Shown here: positions 59,601 to 62,264 of the stretch, piece by piece
Numbering within the stretch: the stretch's first letter is position 1
How the letters are laid out: every line of letters begins with the position of its first letter
NCBI GenBank assembly: GCA_039621445.1
Contig: CP154956.1
Coordinates: forward strand, 36,040,100 to 36,104,099
Direction: 5' to 3'
Length of the DNA: 64,000 bases
Source: Euglena gracilis
Taxonomy: Eukaryota; Euglenida; Euglenophyceae; Euglenales
Position numbers and translations under genes: made by a program
The notes under the pieces: model-generated
Databases searched by the model: none
What the model was told of the DNA's origin: nothing
Seen by the model: only the letters and a program-made list of their open reading frames with translations

Positions 59601-62118
59601 TAATGGGGGCACCCCCCCCCCCAGGGTGGATGGGAATCCTGCAAACCTAATCGGTGGGGGGGTTGACTCCACCCCATCCTTCGGGCAGTCCAATTCTCCC
59701 AGGGTTCGAATGAGGGGGGGGTGTCACAGCAAGGGGTGTGGGGACACACGTTTGTGGGGTTATGGGCGGGGGGGGGGGGACCGGACCCACCCACCTGCCA
59801 AGGGTCATCCAGACCGACCCTGGGGGGGAAACCCAGAACTAATTTTTAAAAAAACTTCTGGTGTCCCAGCACATTCAACTGAAAATACACCAGGAAAAAA
59901 TGGACAGAATTCAACAACTTTCATGAAAACAGGTCGACATTTGAAAAAAATTGATTTCTGGCACACTTCAACCTGCCAAAATGTCAAAAAAATGCAATTT
60001 GAAACTTTTCATTTTCGACCCCGTTCAAGCCCTAGACCAGCCCTTGGCCGGCCCTTTCACCCAGAATGGGGGCTGTCCTTAAGCAATTAAAAAAATTAAA
60101 AAATAACCTTAAAAAATTAAAAAAAACCGTTCTGTCCTTCAATGACCGCCCTTTTTTTGGGGCAAAAAAATGTCAAATTGCCGAAAAACTTTTGCCACAG
60201 AGTGCTGGAAAAAAGTGCAAAGTGCTGAGGGCAGGCATCCCTTGAGCATGGGTTTTGGGTCAAAAACGGGTTGAAAAGGTCGAGAAAAGATCGAAATTTT
60301 TTTTCCCGAAGCGATGTTTTTTGGCCTCCCGGACCCTGAAAAGCTTTTTTTGAGCCGAAAATGAGCGTTTTTCGACCCCCGACCACCCCGTTTTTGGCCC
60401 GAAACCCCTGGGTTTTAGGTCAAAAAAGGCGAAAAATTTGAAAAAAATTTTTCTGCCCGAAACGAAGCTCTTTGGACTCCCAGACCCAGAAAAACTGTTT
60501 TTGAGCCGAAAAGGAGCACCAAAGCGTCCCAAAAATTCAAAAATTGCTCCGCCTCCGTCCGAGCCACGTTTTCGGTCTTACAGTGGTGGCGCAGCCAAAA
60601 CGACCAAAAAAAATTGCCTCCATTTTGGCACATTTTGTGCCAAGGCAGTTCGGGGGGTCGAAAAACGGTCATTTTCGGCTCAAAAACATTTTTTCCAGGT
60701 CCGGGAAGCCAAAAAACATCGTTCCGGGCAATTTTTTTCCGATTTTTTCCTACTTTTTTTTTTTTACCCCAAAATGGCCGAAAACGGCAAAGTCAAAAAC
60801 AGTCCACAACCGTACAAAAAGGCCAAAATTGGCCGAATAATAGCCGTAATGGGGCAGGTGGGGAGTTGCGGGGGAATCTAAATACTGTTAGATGGGGCAT
60901 TTTAAGGGCTTCAATTTAGGTCCCCGGACATTTCCTTTGATTTTGCTTCATTTTGGAGATATTTTGGAAATATCGTGTTTTTTTTTGACCCCAAAAACAG
61001 CCTGAAATGGCATGAAGAGTTGGTGGAAAAATAAACCATGGTTGGATAGGGCATTCCAAGGGCTTCATTTTTGCTCTCTGGACTTTTCCTTTGATTTTAC
61101 TTTATTGTCGAGATATTTTGGAAAACCTGATTTTTTTGGCCAAAAAGCGGCCTAAAAAAACACCCCAAAAATGGTCGTTTTGGGCTGCAAAAGCGCGCTG
61201 GGACACGAGCCAGGCGTGTCGGCAGCCAGAACGGCAAATGGGGGGTGATAGAGGGCCTCCGGGGGTACATTTCATCAGACCAAAGTTTCCGGAAATAATG
61301 TACGTCTTGAGATATTGTCAAAAAAATGATTTTTGACCGAATTTTGGACCCCGGCGAAATGGCAGAGTCGGAAGGGGGGGGGGCTGGCCAATCCCACCCA
61401 GTTTGGACCCCTTCGCGCGTGAATAACTTGGGCTTGGCGGGGAATTGGGGGTCAAACGGAGGTGATTCGGAAACTAGAAATCCAGTCGCTCGCGACTGGA
61501 AAAAAAATTCGGGAACTGGGCCCGAGTCATGGTGATGATCCTCGGTTTTCACAGTCTGCCCAGGAGGGTTCTACCCCCCCCCTTCCCCGGTGGTAAGCTT
61601 CGCTCTTACCCATAAAGGGATAAGAGCTCAGTGACCCCGCACCCTCATATCGAACCCTCCCCCCAACCCCTTTCCATAACTTTTCATTTGGTTTTGGGTT
61701 TAAGAAATTTTTCCTTGCGCGATGCCATAGTCGCTCCCCGGTCATTAGGGTCGACCCCCCCCACCAGGCTTTCCTGTCGCTCTCTGGTTCTGTTTTCCCG
61801 TTCTTCATTTTCCGGATGGCTTGCATCCTCCTCCATCCACCCCTCTCTTGTTTTCCCCCTGATTGGCTGGGCCGACTTCCTTTGTCGATGCGCGGTCTTT
61901 TCCAGGAAGCGAAGCGGTTCGCGATGATCGACAAGCAGTGGGTCAAGATCATGACCAAGGCCGGGGAGATCAAGAACGTGGTGGGCTTCTGCTACCAGAA
62001 CGAGCTGCTGGCCACCCTGCCGTACCTGCGCGACCAGCTCGACGCCTGCCAGCGGCAGCTGTCCGCCTACCTCGAGCAGAAGCGCACGGCGTTCCCCCGC
62101 TTCTATTTTGTCTCTGAC
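26366..62118 (+). CDS. DNAH: Axonemal dynein heavy chain, tail and linker region (gene continues past window)
   Basis: Twenty-six exons join into one frame of 4,743 nt (1,581 codons) with every phase matching. The protein is the tail of a flagellar dynein heavy chain, probably outer-arm (DNAH5/8 or Chlamydomonas gamma-type), which binds intermediate chains and anchors the motor to the doublet microtubule. DHC_N1 spans about residues 180-740 and DHC_N2 (linker) about 1130 to the end. Family landmarks include [14 protein letters not shown] (residues about 487-500), [74 protein letters not shown] and PRFYFVSD. The start is ATG 26366, with an in-frame TGA at 26345. The AAA+ modules are not in the window. 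Introns are a mix of GT-AG and nonconventional types. The exact subclass is tentative. Confidence 0.93.
26789..28905 (+). other. Nonconventional intron 1 (2.1 kb)
   Basis: The direct repeat GAG marks both ends (26789-26791 and 28906-28908). With the intron starting at GAG, CAGG occupies +4 to +7 and CCTG occupies -9 to -6, a perfect pairing with the CAG/CTG positions known from euglenids. The interior has GGTCGGCCCGACC palindromes (27.13-27.35 and 27.74-27.85 kb). GT-AG with phase 0 is also possible (GT at 26795, acceptor at 28893 or 28908). Confidence 0.72.
27125..27850 (+). repeat. Clustered GGTCGGCCCGACC palindromes
   Basis: More than ten copies of GGTCGGSCCGACC and GACCATGGTCGGCCCGACC variants in two clusters, 27.12-27.35 and 27.73-27.85 kb, all within dynein intron 1. 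The 27.47-27.57 kb gap has G-runs followed by C-runs. Confidence 0.7.
28906..29038 (+). CDS. DNAH: Dynein HC exon 2
   Basis: Residues 142-186: [20 protein letters not shown] then [24 protein letters not shown]. It matches the 'EFLxxVxKFVxxLxEALES...LxKP' segment at the start of DHC_N1. It ends in phase 1 at a GTGTGC donor, and the split Gly codon is completed by exon 3. Confidence 0.85.
29708..30001 (-). pseudogene. Acidic exon, probable transposase C-terminal tail
   Basis: Ninety-eight codons in phase 0 after acceptor [30 protein letters not shown], then a Ser/Thr/Pro segment, [20 protein letters not shown], and a very acidic stretch [20 protein letters not shown]. The composition is coding-like, with no G/C runs. 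It could also be an exon of an unrelated nested gene. Confidence 0.45.
30070..30144 (-). pseudogene. Transposase DDE-domain C-terminal piece
   Basis: [24 protein letters not shown]. Pogo/Tigger/CENP-B-like enzymes have 'QPLDVxINKPFKxxLR' here, and [14 protein letters not shown] fits residue by residue. It ends at GGTGACC, a possible donor. Confidence 0.6.
30209..30560 (+). repeat. Direct duplication of a ~140-bp unit
   Basis: Units at 30209-30343 and 30411-30560 share AAAATGACGTTTTTTGGGGG, GGTAACTGCTGCATTTTACTC and GGGCAAAATGGTGCCTGTCC. Confidence 0.8.
30800..31152 (+). mobile_element. 353-bp TA-flanked MITE, copy 1
   Basis: TA-CCTCCCCCCCCCC-TTGTCGTTGACACG at the left, the complement CGTGTCAACGACAAGG...GGAGG-TA at the right, with subterminal TTGACACACCCCCCGTGTCAACG hairpins. 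Core: TGGCCACAGTTTCTGACAAA...CACGGGGTCATTCATCG. The copy at 40727-41079 is exactly the same length and nearly identical. Confidence 0.88.
31428..31634 (-). pseudogene. Transposase HTH, second part
   Basis: After acceptor [48 protein letters not shown], then [19 protein letters not shown]. It continues the HTH of the previous exon in phase 0. The 'R-x-x-L-x-x-F-x-x-x-x-R-x-I-x-x-W' spacing fits the recognition helix. The frame ends at a TAG-type stop, after which homology carries on in other frames. Confidence 0.62.
31680..31742 (-). pseudogene. Transposase HTH, first part
   Basis: [20 protein letters not shown] followed by L at the donor GTGTGATGG. '[10 protein letters not shown]' is the first helix of Brinker/CENP-B-type DNA-binding domains (consensus Y-x-x-E-F-K-L-x-A/V-I/V). 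Confidence 0.6.
32020..32330 (+). repeat. 'CGATCGAGGGGT' repeat, copy 3
   Basis: GATCGAGGGTTAACTTGGCA, GCCAGAGATACGCTCGCGATCG, CGACCTGAGGGTTCCAGGGG and GTGGCTGAATTTGGTGGTCA match the 19.2-19.6 kb units. Confidence 0.7.
33001..33136 (+). repeat. 10-bp tandem array GCCGACCGCA
   Basis: Seven contiguous units at 33001-33070 and about four more at 33098-33136. The reverse-complement array lies at 35209-35297. Confidence 0.92.
33236..33360 (+). repeat. TTTTGGCCAC imperfect tandem tract
   Basis: Repeats of CACTTTTGGCCAC with TTTTGGTCGC/TTTTGGCCCAT variants. A longer tract of the same kind runs through 35.37-35.71 kb, followed by its complement (CCAAAAGTGGCC type) to 36.05 kb. Confidence 0.75.
34279..34701 (-). 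repeat. Foldback element, CAAATAATACCCCC family, copy 3
   Basis: Opposite orientation to 361-735, with the same ends and the same core words (TTTCTGACAACAAATTACAA, GACTTCGAAAAATTTCG). Confidence 0.78.
35209..35297 (-). repeat. 10-bp tandem array, inverted relative to 33.0 kb
   Basis: Nine units of GGTCGGCTGC (complement of GCAGCCGACC). CACCTATG lies just outside both arrays. Confidence 0.92.
35370..36050 (+). repeat. TTTTGGCCAC tract and its reverse complement
   Basis: 35.37-35.70 kb is T-rich (CTTTTGGCCACTTTTGGC-like words). 35.71-36.05 kb is the A-rich complement (AAAATGGCCCAAAATGGC-like). Together with 33.24-33.36 kb they could fold on themselves over several hundred bases. Confidence 0.75.
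36421..36623 (+). CDS. DNAH: Dynein HC exon 3
   Basis: Residues 186-253: [68 protein letters not shown]. It shows the classical DHC_N1 opening 'D-P-x-V-x-x-x-x-x-x-V-x-x-W-x-x-x-(I/L)' and GP-x-x-ELEYWK. The acceptor is TTCTTTCCCAAAG. Confidence 0.93.
36624..36754 (+). other. Nonconventional intron 3 (131 nt)
   Basis: The in-frame direct repeat GAG sits at 36621-36623 and 36752-36754. ACGTTCAC at 36629-36636 is perfectly complementary to GTGAACGT at 36738-36745, and CAG/CTG flank that helix. A GT at 36618 with AG at 36753 also keeps phase, but gives a protein two residues shorter than the family spacing. Confidence 0.65.
36755..36961 (+). CDS. DNAH: Dynein HC exon 4
   Basis: Residues 254-322: [60 protein letters not shown]. 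It matches the DHC_N1 'QLxSPxx...W...LTEAxDNxKYLxxLE' block. Donor GTGTGTGG. GC-rich third positions. Confidence 0.92.
37462..37642 (+). CDS. DNAH: Dynein HC exon 5
   Basis: Residues 323-383: [60 protein letters not shown]. The 'I-x-x-I-x-x-(I/M)-x-x-I-(S/A)-R-Y-Y-(N/G)-T-x-E-x-M-T-x-L-x-x-K-(I/M)-T-N-Q' string is diagnostic of axonemal heavy chains. Acceptor TTTACAG, donor GTATGC. Confidence 0.95.
37643..38975 (+). other. Dynein intron 5 (1.3 kb)
   Basis: GT-AG. Holds C-run/G-run pairs, CAACAGCTGCAACAGC repeats at 37.95 kb, a CGCACACGCGCA tract at 38.04 kb, GTGACTGACTGGTTTT repeats at 38.19-38.43 kb and a CGGCGCCAAAGGCGCCGG hairpin at 38.28 kb. Confidence 0.7.
38976..39193 (+). CDS. DNAH: Dynein HC exon 6
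   Basis: Residues 383-455: [60 protein letters not shown]. The family block is 'L-x-x-C-I-x-L-N-x-x-Y-x-x-x-Y' and 'F-D-F-x-E-x-x-I-F-G-K-F-x-x-F-x-x-R-x-x-K-(L/I)'. Acceptor TTTCGCAG, donor GTAACA. Confidence 0.95.
39423..39563 (+). CDS. DNAH: Dynein HC exon 7
   Basis: Residues 456-502: [47 protein letters not shown]. It matches 'EGMExLxxRFxxIxxxxKxKxYDLLDYxxxxFDxDYxEFN'. Acceptor TTTACCTCAG, donor GTGCTC. Confidence 0.95.
40727..41079 (+). mobile_element. 353-bp TA-flanked MITE, copy 2
   Basis: Same ends, core and length as 30800-31152, flanked by TA (40725-40726 and 41080-41081). It differs at scattered positions only (e.g. TTTTGCATTGGCC versus TTTTGTGTTGGCC). Confidence 0.88.
41204..43740 (+). 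mobile_element. Possible large insertion bounded by AGACGGCCAAAGTGGCACTT
   Basis: The 20-base word near 41204-41228 is repeated exactly in inverted orientation near 43716-43740. The interior has at least seven TGCGCA-centred palindromes (GCGCAACTGCGC, CGCGCATGTGCGCC, GCGCACATGCGCA) and three variants of GTTTGAAACCNTGGCCAG. No target duplication or transposase was identified. Confidence 0.4.
43918..44008 (+). CDS. DNAH: Dynein HC exon 8
   Basis: Residues 503-533: [20 protein letters not shown] then [10 protein letters not shown]. Together with exon 9 it forms 'F-E-N-I-x-S-x-x-x-A-L-x-L-L-x-K-F-Q-x-I-L-x-R-E-x-L'. Acceptor GCTCAG. The 3' end lies inside the repeat GTTCC (44004-44008). Confidence 0.92.
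44009..44192 (+). other. Nonconventional intron 8 (184 nt)
   Basis: No GT-AG pair reproduces the conserved KKFQSIL join; the only in-phase GT adds about 20 residues. The direct repeat GTTCC occurs at 44004-44008 and 44188-44192. With the intron starting GACCATC, CATC (+4 to +7) pairs with GATG (-9 to -6). Confidence 0.8.
44193..44361 (+). CDS. DNAH: Dynein HC exon 9
   Basis: Residues 533-589: [57 protein letters not shown]. It matches the highly conserved 'L-x-x-D-L-x-x-K-Y-x-x-I-F-x-N-Y-G-x-D-L-E-x-V-Q-x-x-Y-E-x-x-K-x-x-P-P-x-x-R-N-x-P-P'. Donor GTGTGG in phase 2. Confidence 0.95.
44847..45093 (+). CDS. DNAH: Dynein HC exon 10
   Basis: Residues 589-671: [80 protein letters not shown]. It matches 'L-x-R-(I/L)-E-E-P-M...Y-N-K-(I/M)-A-x-x-L-x-E-(Y/F)-E...W...(K/R)-A-G-L-x-A-(T/S)-L...LYVNFD'. 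The acceptor's pyrimidine tract is a pure C-run. Confidence 0.95.
45250..45317 (+). CDS. DNAH: Dynein HC exon 11
   Basis: Residues 672-694: [20 protein letters not shown] then EA. It is the 'P-E-I-F-Q-L-I-R-E-(A/T)-K-x-x-x-x-M/I-G-x-x-(V/L)-P-E-A' motif. Acceptor TTTGCAG. The 3' end is set by the nonconventional intron that follows. Confidence 0.9.
45318..45874 (+). other. Nonconventional intron 11 (557 nt), clearest case
   Basis: The intron starts ATACAGGC and ends GCCTGGTGCC. CAGGC at +4 to +8 (45321-45325) pairs perfectly with GCCTG at -10 to -6 (45865-45869), giving CAG(+4..+6)/CTG(-8..-6) exactly. CC is the shared direct repeat. The join gives [14 protein letters not shown], the family spacing. 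The interior has C-run/G-run pairs and GTGACTGACTGA repeats. Confidence 0.82.
45875..46007 (+). CDS. DNAH: Dynein HC exon 12
   Basis: Residues 694-738: [44 protein letters not shown]. It matches 'Q-x-x-K-x-K-x-(Y/F)-Y-x-x-L-x-x-x-L-x-E-Y-(D/E)-R-V...P...P-x-(I/L)'. Donor GTATGT. Confidence 0.92.
46190..46317 (+). repeat. AATAC/AATGC pentamer tract
   Basis: CAATACAATACAATGCAATG-type repeats immediately upstream of the exon 13 acceptor. Confidence 0.9.
46341..46498 (+). CDS. DNAH: Dynein HC exon 13
   Basis: Residues 739-791: [52 protein letters not shown]. It matches 'P-G-x-T-x-L-T-W-x-S-(L/M)-N-I-x-x-(Y/F)' and 'L-E-x-L-V-x-x-V-N-(D/G)-I-I-x-x-R'. Acceptor GCGGCAG directly after the pentamer tract. 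Confidence 0.93.
46499..47084 (+). other. Nonconventional intron 13 (586 nt)
   Basis: The direct repeat TTGCG is at 46497-46501 and 47083-47087, in the same frame on both sides. GCTC (+4 to +7) pairs with GAGC (-9 to -6). The join [18 protein letters not shown] has exactly the family length; no GT-AG pair achieves this. A G-run begins 11 bases into the intron. Confidence 0.82.
47085..47214 (+). CDS. DNAH: Dynein HC exon 14
   Basis: Residues 791-834: [43 protein letters not shown]. It corresponds to the 'T-L-x-x-L-P-x-x-x-x-x-x-x-x-E-F-V/L' segment. Donor GTCAGC. Confidence 0.9.
47215..48424 (+). other. Dynein intron 14 (1.2 kb)
   Basis: GT-AG. Contains TATAACCCC repeats (47.53-47.58 kb) and an (AT)n run at 47632-47660 enclosed by CTCCCC/GGGGAA. 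Confidence 0.75.
47628..47666 (+). repeat. (AT)n microsatellite in a palindrome
   Basis: CTCCCCTATATATATATAT...ATATAGGGGAA; the whole run is self-complementary. Confidence 0.9.
48425..48715 (+). CDS. DNAH: Dynein HC exon 15
   Basis: Residues 835-931: [97 protein letters not shown]. It matches 'N...Y/F-x-A-(I/L)-x-x-x-T-(R)-x-x-L-x-x-(I/L)-K-(K/R)-R' and 'F-F-x-x-x-(V/L)-x-L-x-x-P-x-V-x-x-x-P-S-L-(D/E)-E-(I/V)-Q'. Confidence 0.95.
49742..49892 (+). CDS. DNAH: Dynein HC exon 16
   Basis: Residues 932-982: [50 protein letters not shown]. It matches 'A-I-N-x-x-A...V-L-x-x-(S/C)-(K/R)-x-I-x-x-W' and 'I-x-x-(D/N)[12 protein letters not shown]'. The acceptor tract is a C-run. The 3' end is uncertain by up to five bases. 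Confidence 0.9.
49893..50041 (+). other. Dynein intron 16, ambiguous type
   Basis: GT-AG in phase (GTTTTG...GCAAG) gives [17 protein letters not shown]. An alternative using the in-frame 6-base repeat GCATGG (49888-49893 and 50055-50060) gives TGGEHGLKKQV, exactly the family length. A third uses repeat GAGC (49886-49889 and 50041-50044) with GTTTTG/CTAAAA-type pairing. Confidence 0.5.
50042..50124 (+). CDS. DNAH: Dynein HC exon 17
   Basis: Residues 982-1009: [28 protein letters not shown]. It matches 'G-L-K-x-Q-V-x-x-(Y/F)-L/V-x-x-F-x-x-(Y/F)-x-x-L-W'. The 5' end may instead be 50061 (see intron 16). Donor GTGCGTG. Confidence 0.88.
50389..50646 (+). CDS. DNAH: Dynein HC exon 18
   Basis: Residues 1010-1095: [80 protein letters not shown]. 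It matches 'D-K-x-x-x-Y-x-x-F-L-x-x-x-P-x-L-E-D-(F/Y)-E' and 'I-G-x-L-x-L-x-T-x-x-L-K-x-x-L-x-x-E-(A/C)-x-x-W-K-x-x-Y-(A/G)'. Acceptor GTTGCCAG. Confidence 0.95.
50647..52036 (+). other. Dynein intron 18 (1.4 kb)
   Basis: GT-AG. Carries the GATATC repeat at 51246-51318 (inverted copy of 17384-17460), a short form at 50.79 kb, and A/T-rich sequence. No exon seen. Confidence 0.75.
51246..51318 (+). repeat. GATATC/AATTTTTCGC repeat, copy 2
   Basis: AGAAATGTGTGCATTCCCGATATCAATTTTTCGCAATTTTTCCGAAGGCCTCCGAT-type sequence, the inverted counterpart of 17384-17460. Confidence 0.7.
52037..52225 (+). CDS. DNAH: Dynein HC exon 19
   Basis: Residues 1096-1158: [60 protein letters not shown]. It matches 'L-x-x-P-(I/V)-x-D-L-x-D-(L/V)-R-x-x-M-x-x-L-x-x-I-R-E-(K/R)-E-x-x-(I/V)-(D/E)...I-E-x-x-Y-x-L-L'. 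Strong GC3 bias. Confidence 0.95.
52226..54398 (+). other. Dynein intron 19 (2.2 kb)
   Basis: GT-AG. Holds C-run/G-run foldbacks (52.9-53.1, 53.5-53.9 kb), a TTTTCCGGCGCGAAGCGG hairpin at 53.8 kb, and a direct duplication GGGATATTTGAATGGTCTGGAC at 54.30-54.35 kb. Confidence 0.7.
54399..54643 (+). CDS. DNAH: Dynein HC exon 20
   Basis: Residues 1159-1240: [80 protein letters not shown]. It matches 'V-D-x-(L/M)-R-(Y/F)-x-W-K-K-L' and 'Y-x-x-x-G-P-M-V-x-G-I-x-P-x-E-A-x-x-R-L-x-x-(F/Y)-Q'. Donor phase 2. Confidence 0.96.
54999..55179 (+). CDS. DNAH: Dynein HC exon 21
   Basis: Residues 1240-1300: [60 protein letters not shown]. It matches 'W-x-x-Y-x-x-G-E-x-L-F-G-L-P...Y-P-E-L-x-x-(T/I)-x-K-E-L-x-L-L-x-x-L-Y-x-L-Y'. 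Starts the DHC_N2 linker region. Confidence 0.96.
55180..57432 (+). other. Dynein intron 21 (2.25 kb)
   Basis: GT-AG. Holds CTTAAG-type C/G-run blocks (55.4-55.9 kb) and an A/T-rich, pyrimidine-rich segment (56.2-56.8 kb) with a GGCACGAAGTGCC hairpin. No exon recognised. Confidence 0.7.
57433..57642 (+). CDS. DNAH: Dynein HC exon 22
   Basis: Residues 1301-1370: [70 protein letters not shown]. It matches 'K-L-P-K-x-(L/V)-R-x-W-x-A-(Y/F)-x-x-L-K-x-x-(I/V)-D-(D/N)-F' and 'P-(L/V)-(L/I)-x-x-L...(A/M)-(L/M)-K-x-R-H-W-x-x-(I/L)'. Acceptor TGCCACAG. Confidence 0.95.
57643..57965 (+). other. Nonconventional intron 22 (323 nt)
   Basis: The in-frame direct repeat GAC lies at 57640-57642 and 57963-57965. 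GCCGCCCC (57643-57650) is perfectly complementary to GGGGCGGC (57953-57960). The join [17 protein letters not shown] has exactly the family length. A GT-AG alternative (GT 57630, AG 57946) also fits phase and length, so this one is less certain. Confidence 0.6.
57966..58163 (+). CDS. DNAH: Dynein HC exon 23
   Basis: Residues 1371-1436: [66 protein letters not shown]. It matches 'F-x-L-x-N-(I/L)-(L/M)-(D/E)-A-x-L-L-x-(F/Y)-K-(D/E)-(D/E)-(I/V)-E-D-I...A-V-K-E...I-E...W'. Confidence 0.95.
58164..58456 (+). other. Nonconventional intron 23 (293 nt)
   Basis: No GT exists at the required phase after LKGE. The repeat GAG lies at 58161-58163 and 58454-58456, in frame on both sides. CCATGCC (+3 to +9) pairs with GGTGTGG (-11 to -5) with two G-U wobbles, so +4 pairs with -6 as in the other cases. 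Confidence 0.8.
58457..58524 (+). CDS. DNAH: Dynein HC exon 24
   Basis: Residues 1437-1459: [20 protein letters not shown] then AS and a split Arg. The family has 'D-T-x-E-I-x-x-x-(M/L)-E-(D/E)-S-x-x-x-L-x-x-(L/M)-(M/L)-x-(N/S)-R-Y' here, and the spacing is exact. Donor GTGTGT in phase 2. Confidence 0.9.
58870..59023 (+). CDS. DNAH: Dynein HC exon 25
   Basis: Residues 1459-1510: [52 protein letters not shown]. 'W-x-x-(V/L)-Q-x-x-W-x-Y-L-E-A-V-F-x-G-G-D-I-x-K-Q-L-P-(Q/A)' is the most conserved DHC_N2 signature. Acceptor CCCCAACAG, donor GTGTAT. Confidence 0.97.
59024..61905 (+). other. Dynein intron 25 (2.9 kb)
   Basis: GT-AG. Contains copies of the ~165-bp repeat family in both orientations (60.29-61.15 kb), C/G-run foldbacks at 59.6-59.8 kb and, at 61.57-61.64 kb, GGTAAGCTTCGCTCTTACCC + ATAAAGGGATAAGAGCTCAG, shared with 10.77 and 11.1 kb. 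No exon seen. Confidence 0.75.
60290..61150. repeat. ~165-bp tandem repeat family, locus 4 (both orientations)
   Basis: 60.30-60.52 kb has two units on the minus strand (GGCCTCCCGGACCCTGAAAA). 60.65-61.0 kb has one on the plus strand (CCAGGTCCGGGAAGCC) followed by GGGGAGTTGCGGGGGAATC and ATTTTAAGGGCTTCAATTT tails. The opposed units could fold. Confidence 0.72.
61906..62118 (+). CDS. DNAH: Dynein HC exon 26 (last in window)
   Basis: Residues 1511-1581: [71 protein letters not shown]. It matches 'E-A-K-R-F-x-x-I-D-K-x-(W/F)-x-K-(I/L)-M...L-x-x-C-x-x-x-L-x-x-Y-L-E-x-K-R-x-x-F-P-R-F-(F/Y)-F-(V/L)-S-(D/N)'. The donor is not resolved: GTCTCT at 62110, the end of FVSD at 62118, or GTAGCG at about 62147 are possible. 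Confidence 0.92.
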
Positions 62119-62164
62119 GGCGAGGCGGACGGAGGCCACCAGACAGGTAGCGGAGGGGCCGCGA

Positions 62165-62264
62165 GGGGAGGGGAGGCGAGAGAGAGAGAGAGGAGAGAAA
62201 GAAAAAGGCAAGAGGAGAGGGAAGGGGGAAGGACCAGAAGAGAAGAGAAGAGAAGAGAATAAAG
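62165..62264 (+). repeat. Purine (GA-rich) tract
   Basis: GGGAGGGGAGGCGAGAGAGAGAGAGAGGAG... to AGAAGAGAAGAGAAGAGAAT. Directly abuts the left end of duplication copy 2. Confidence 0.85.
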
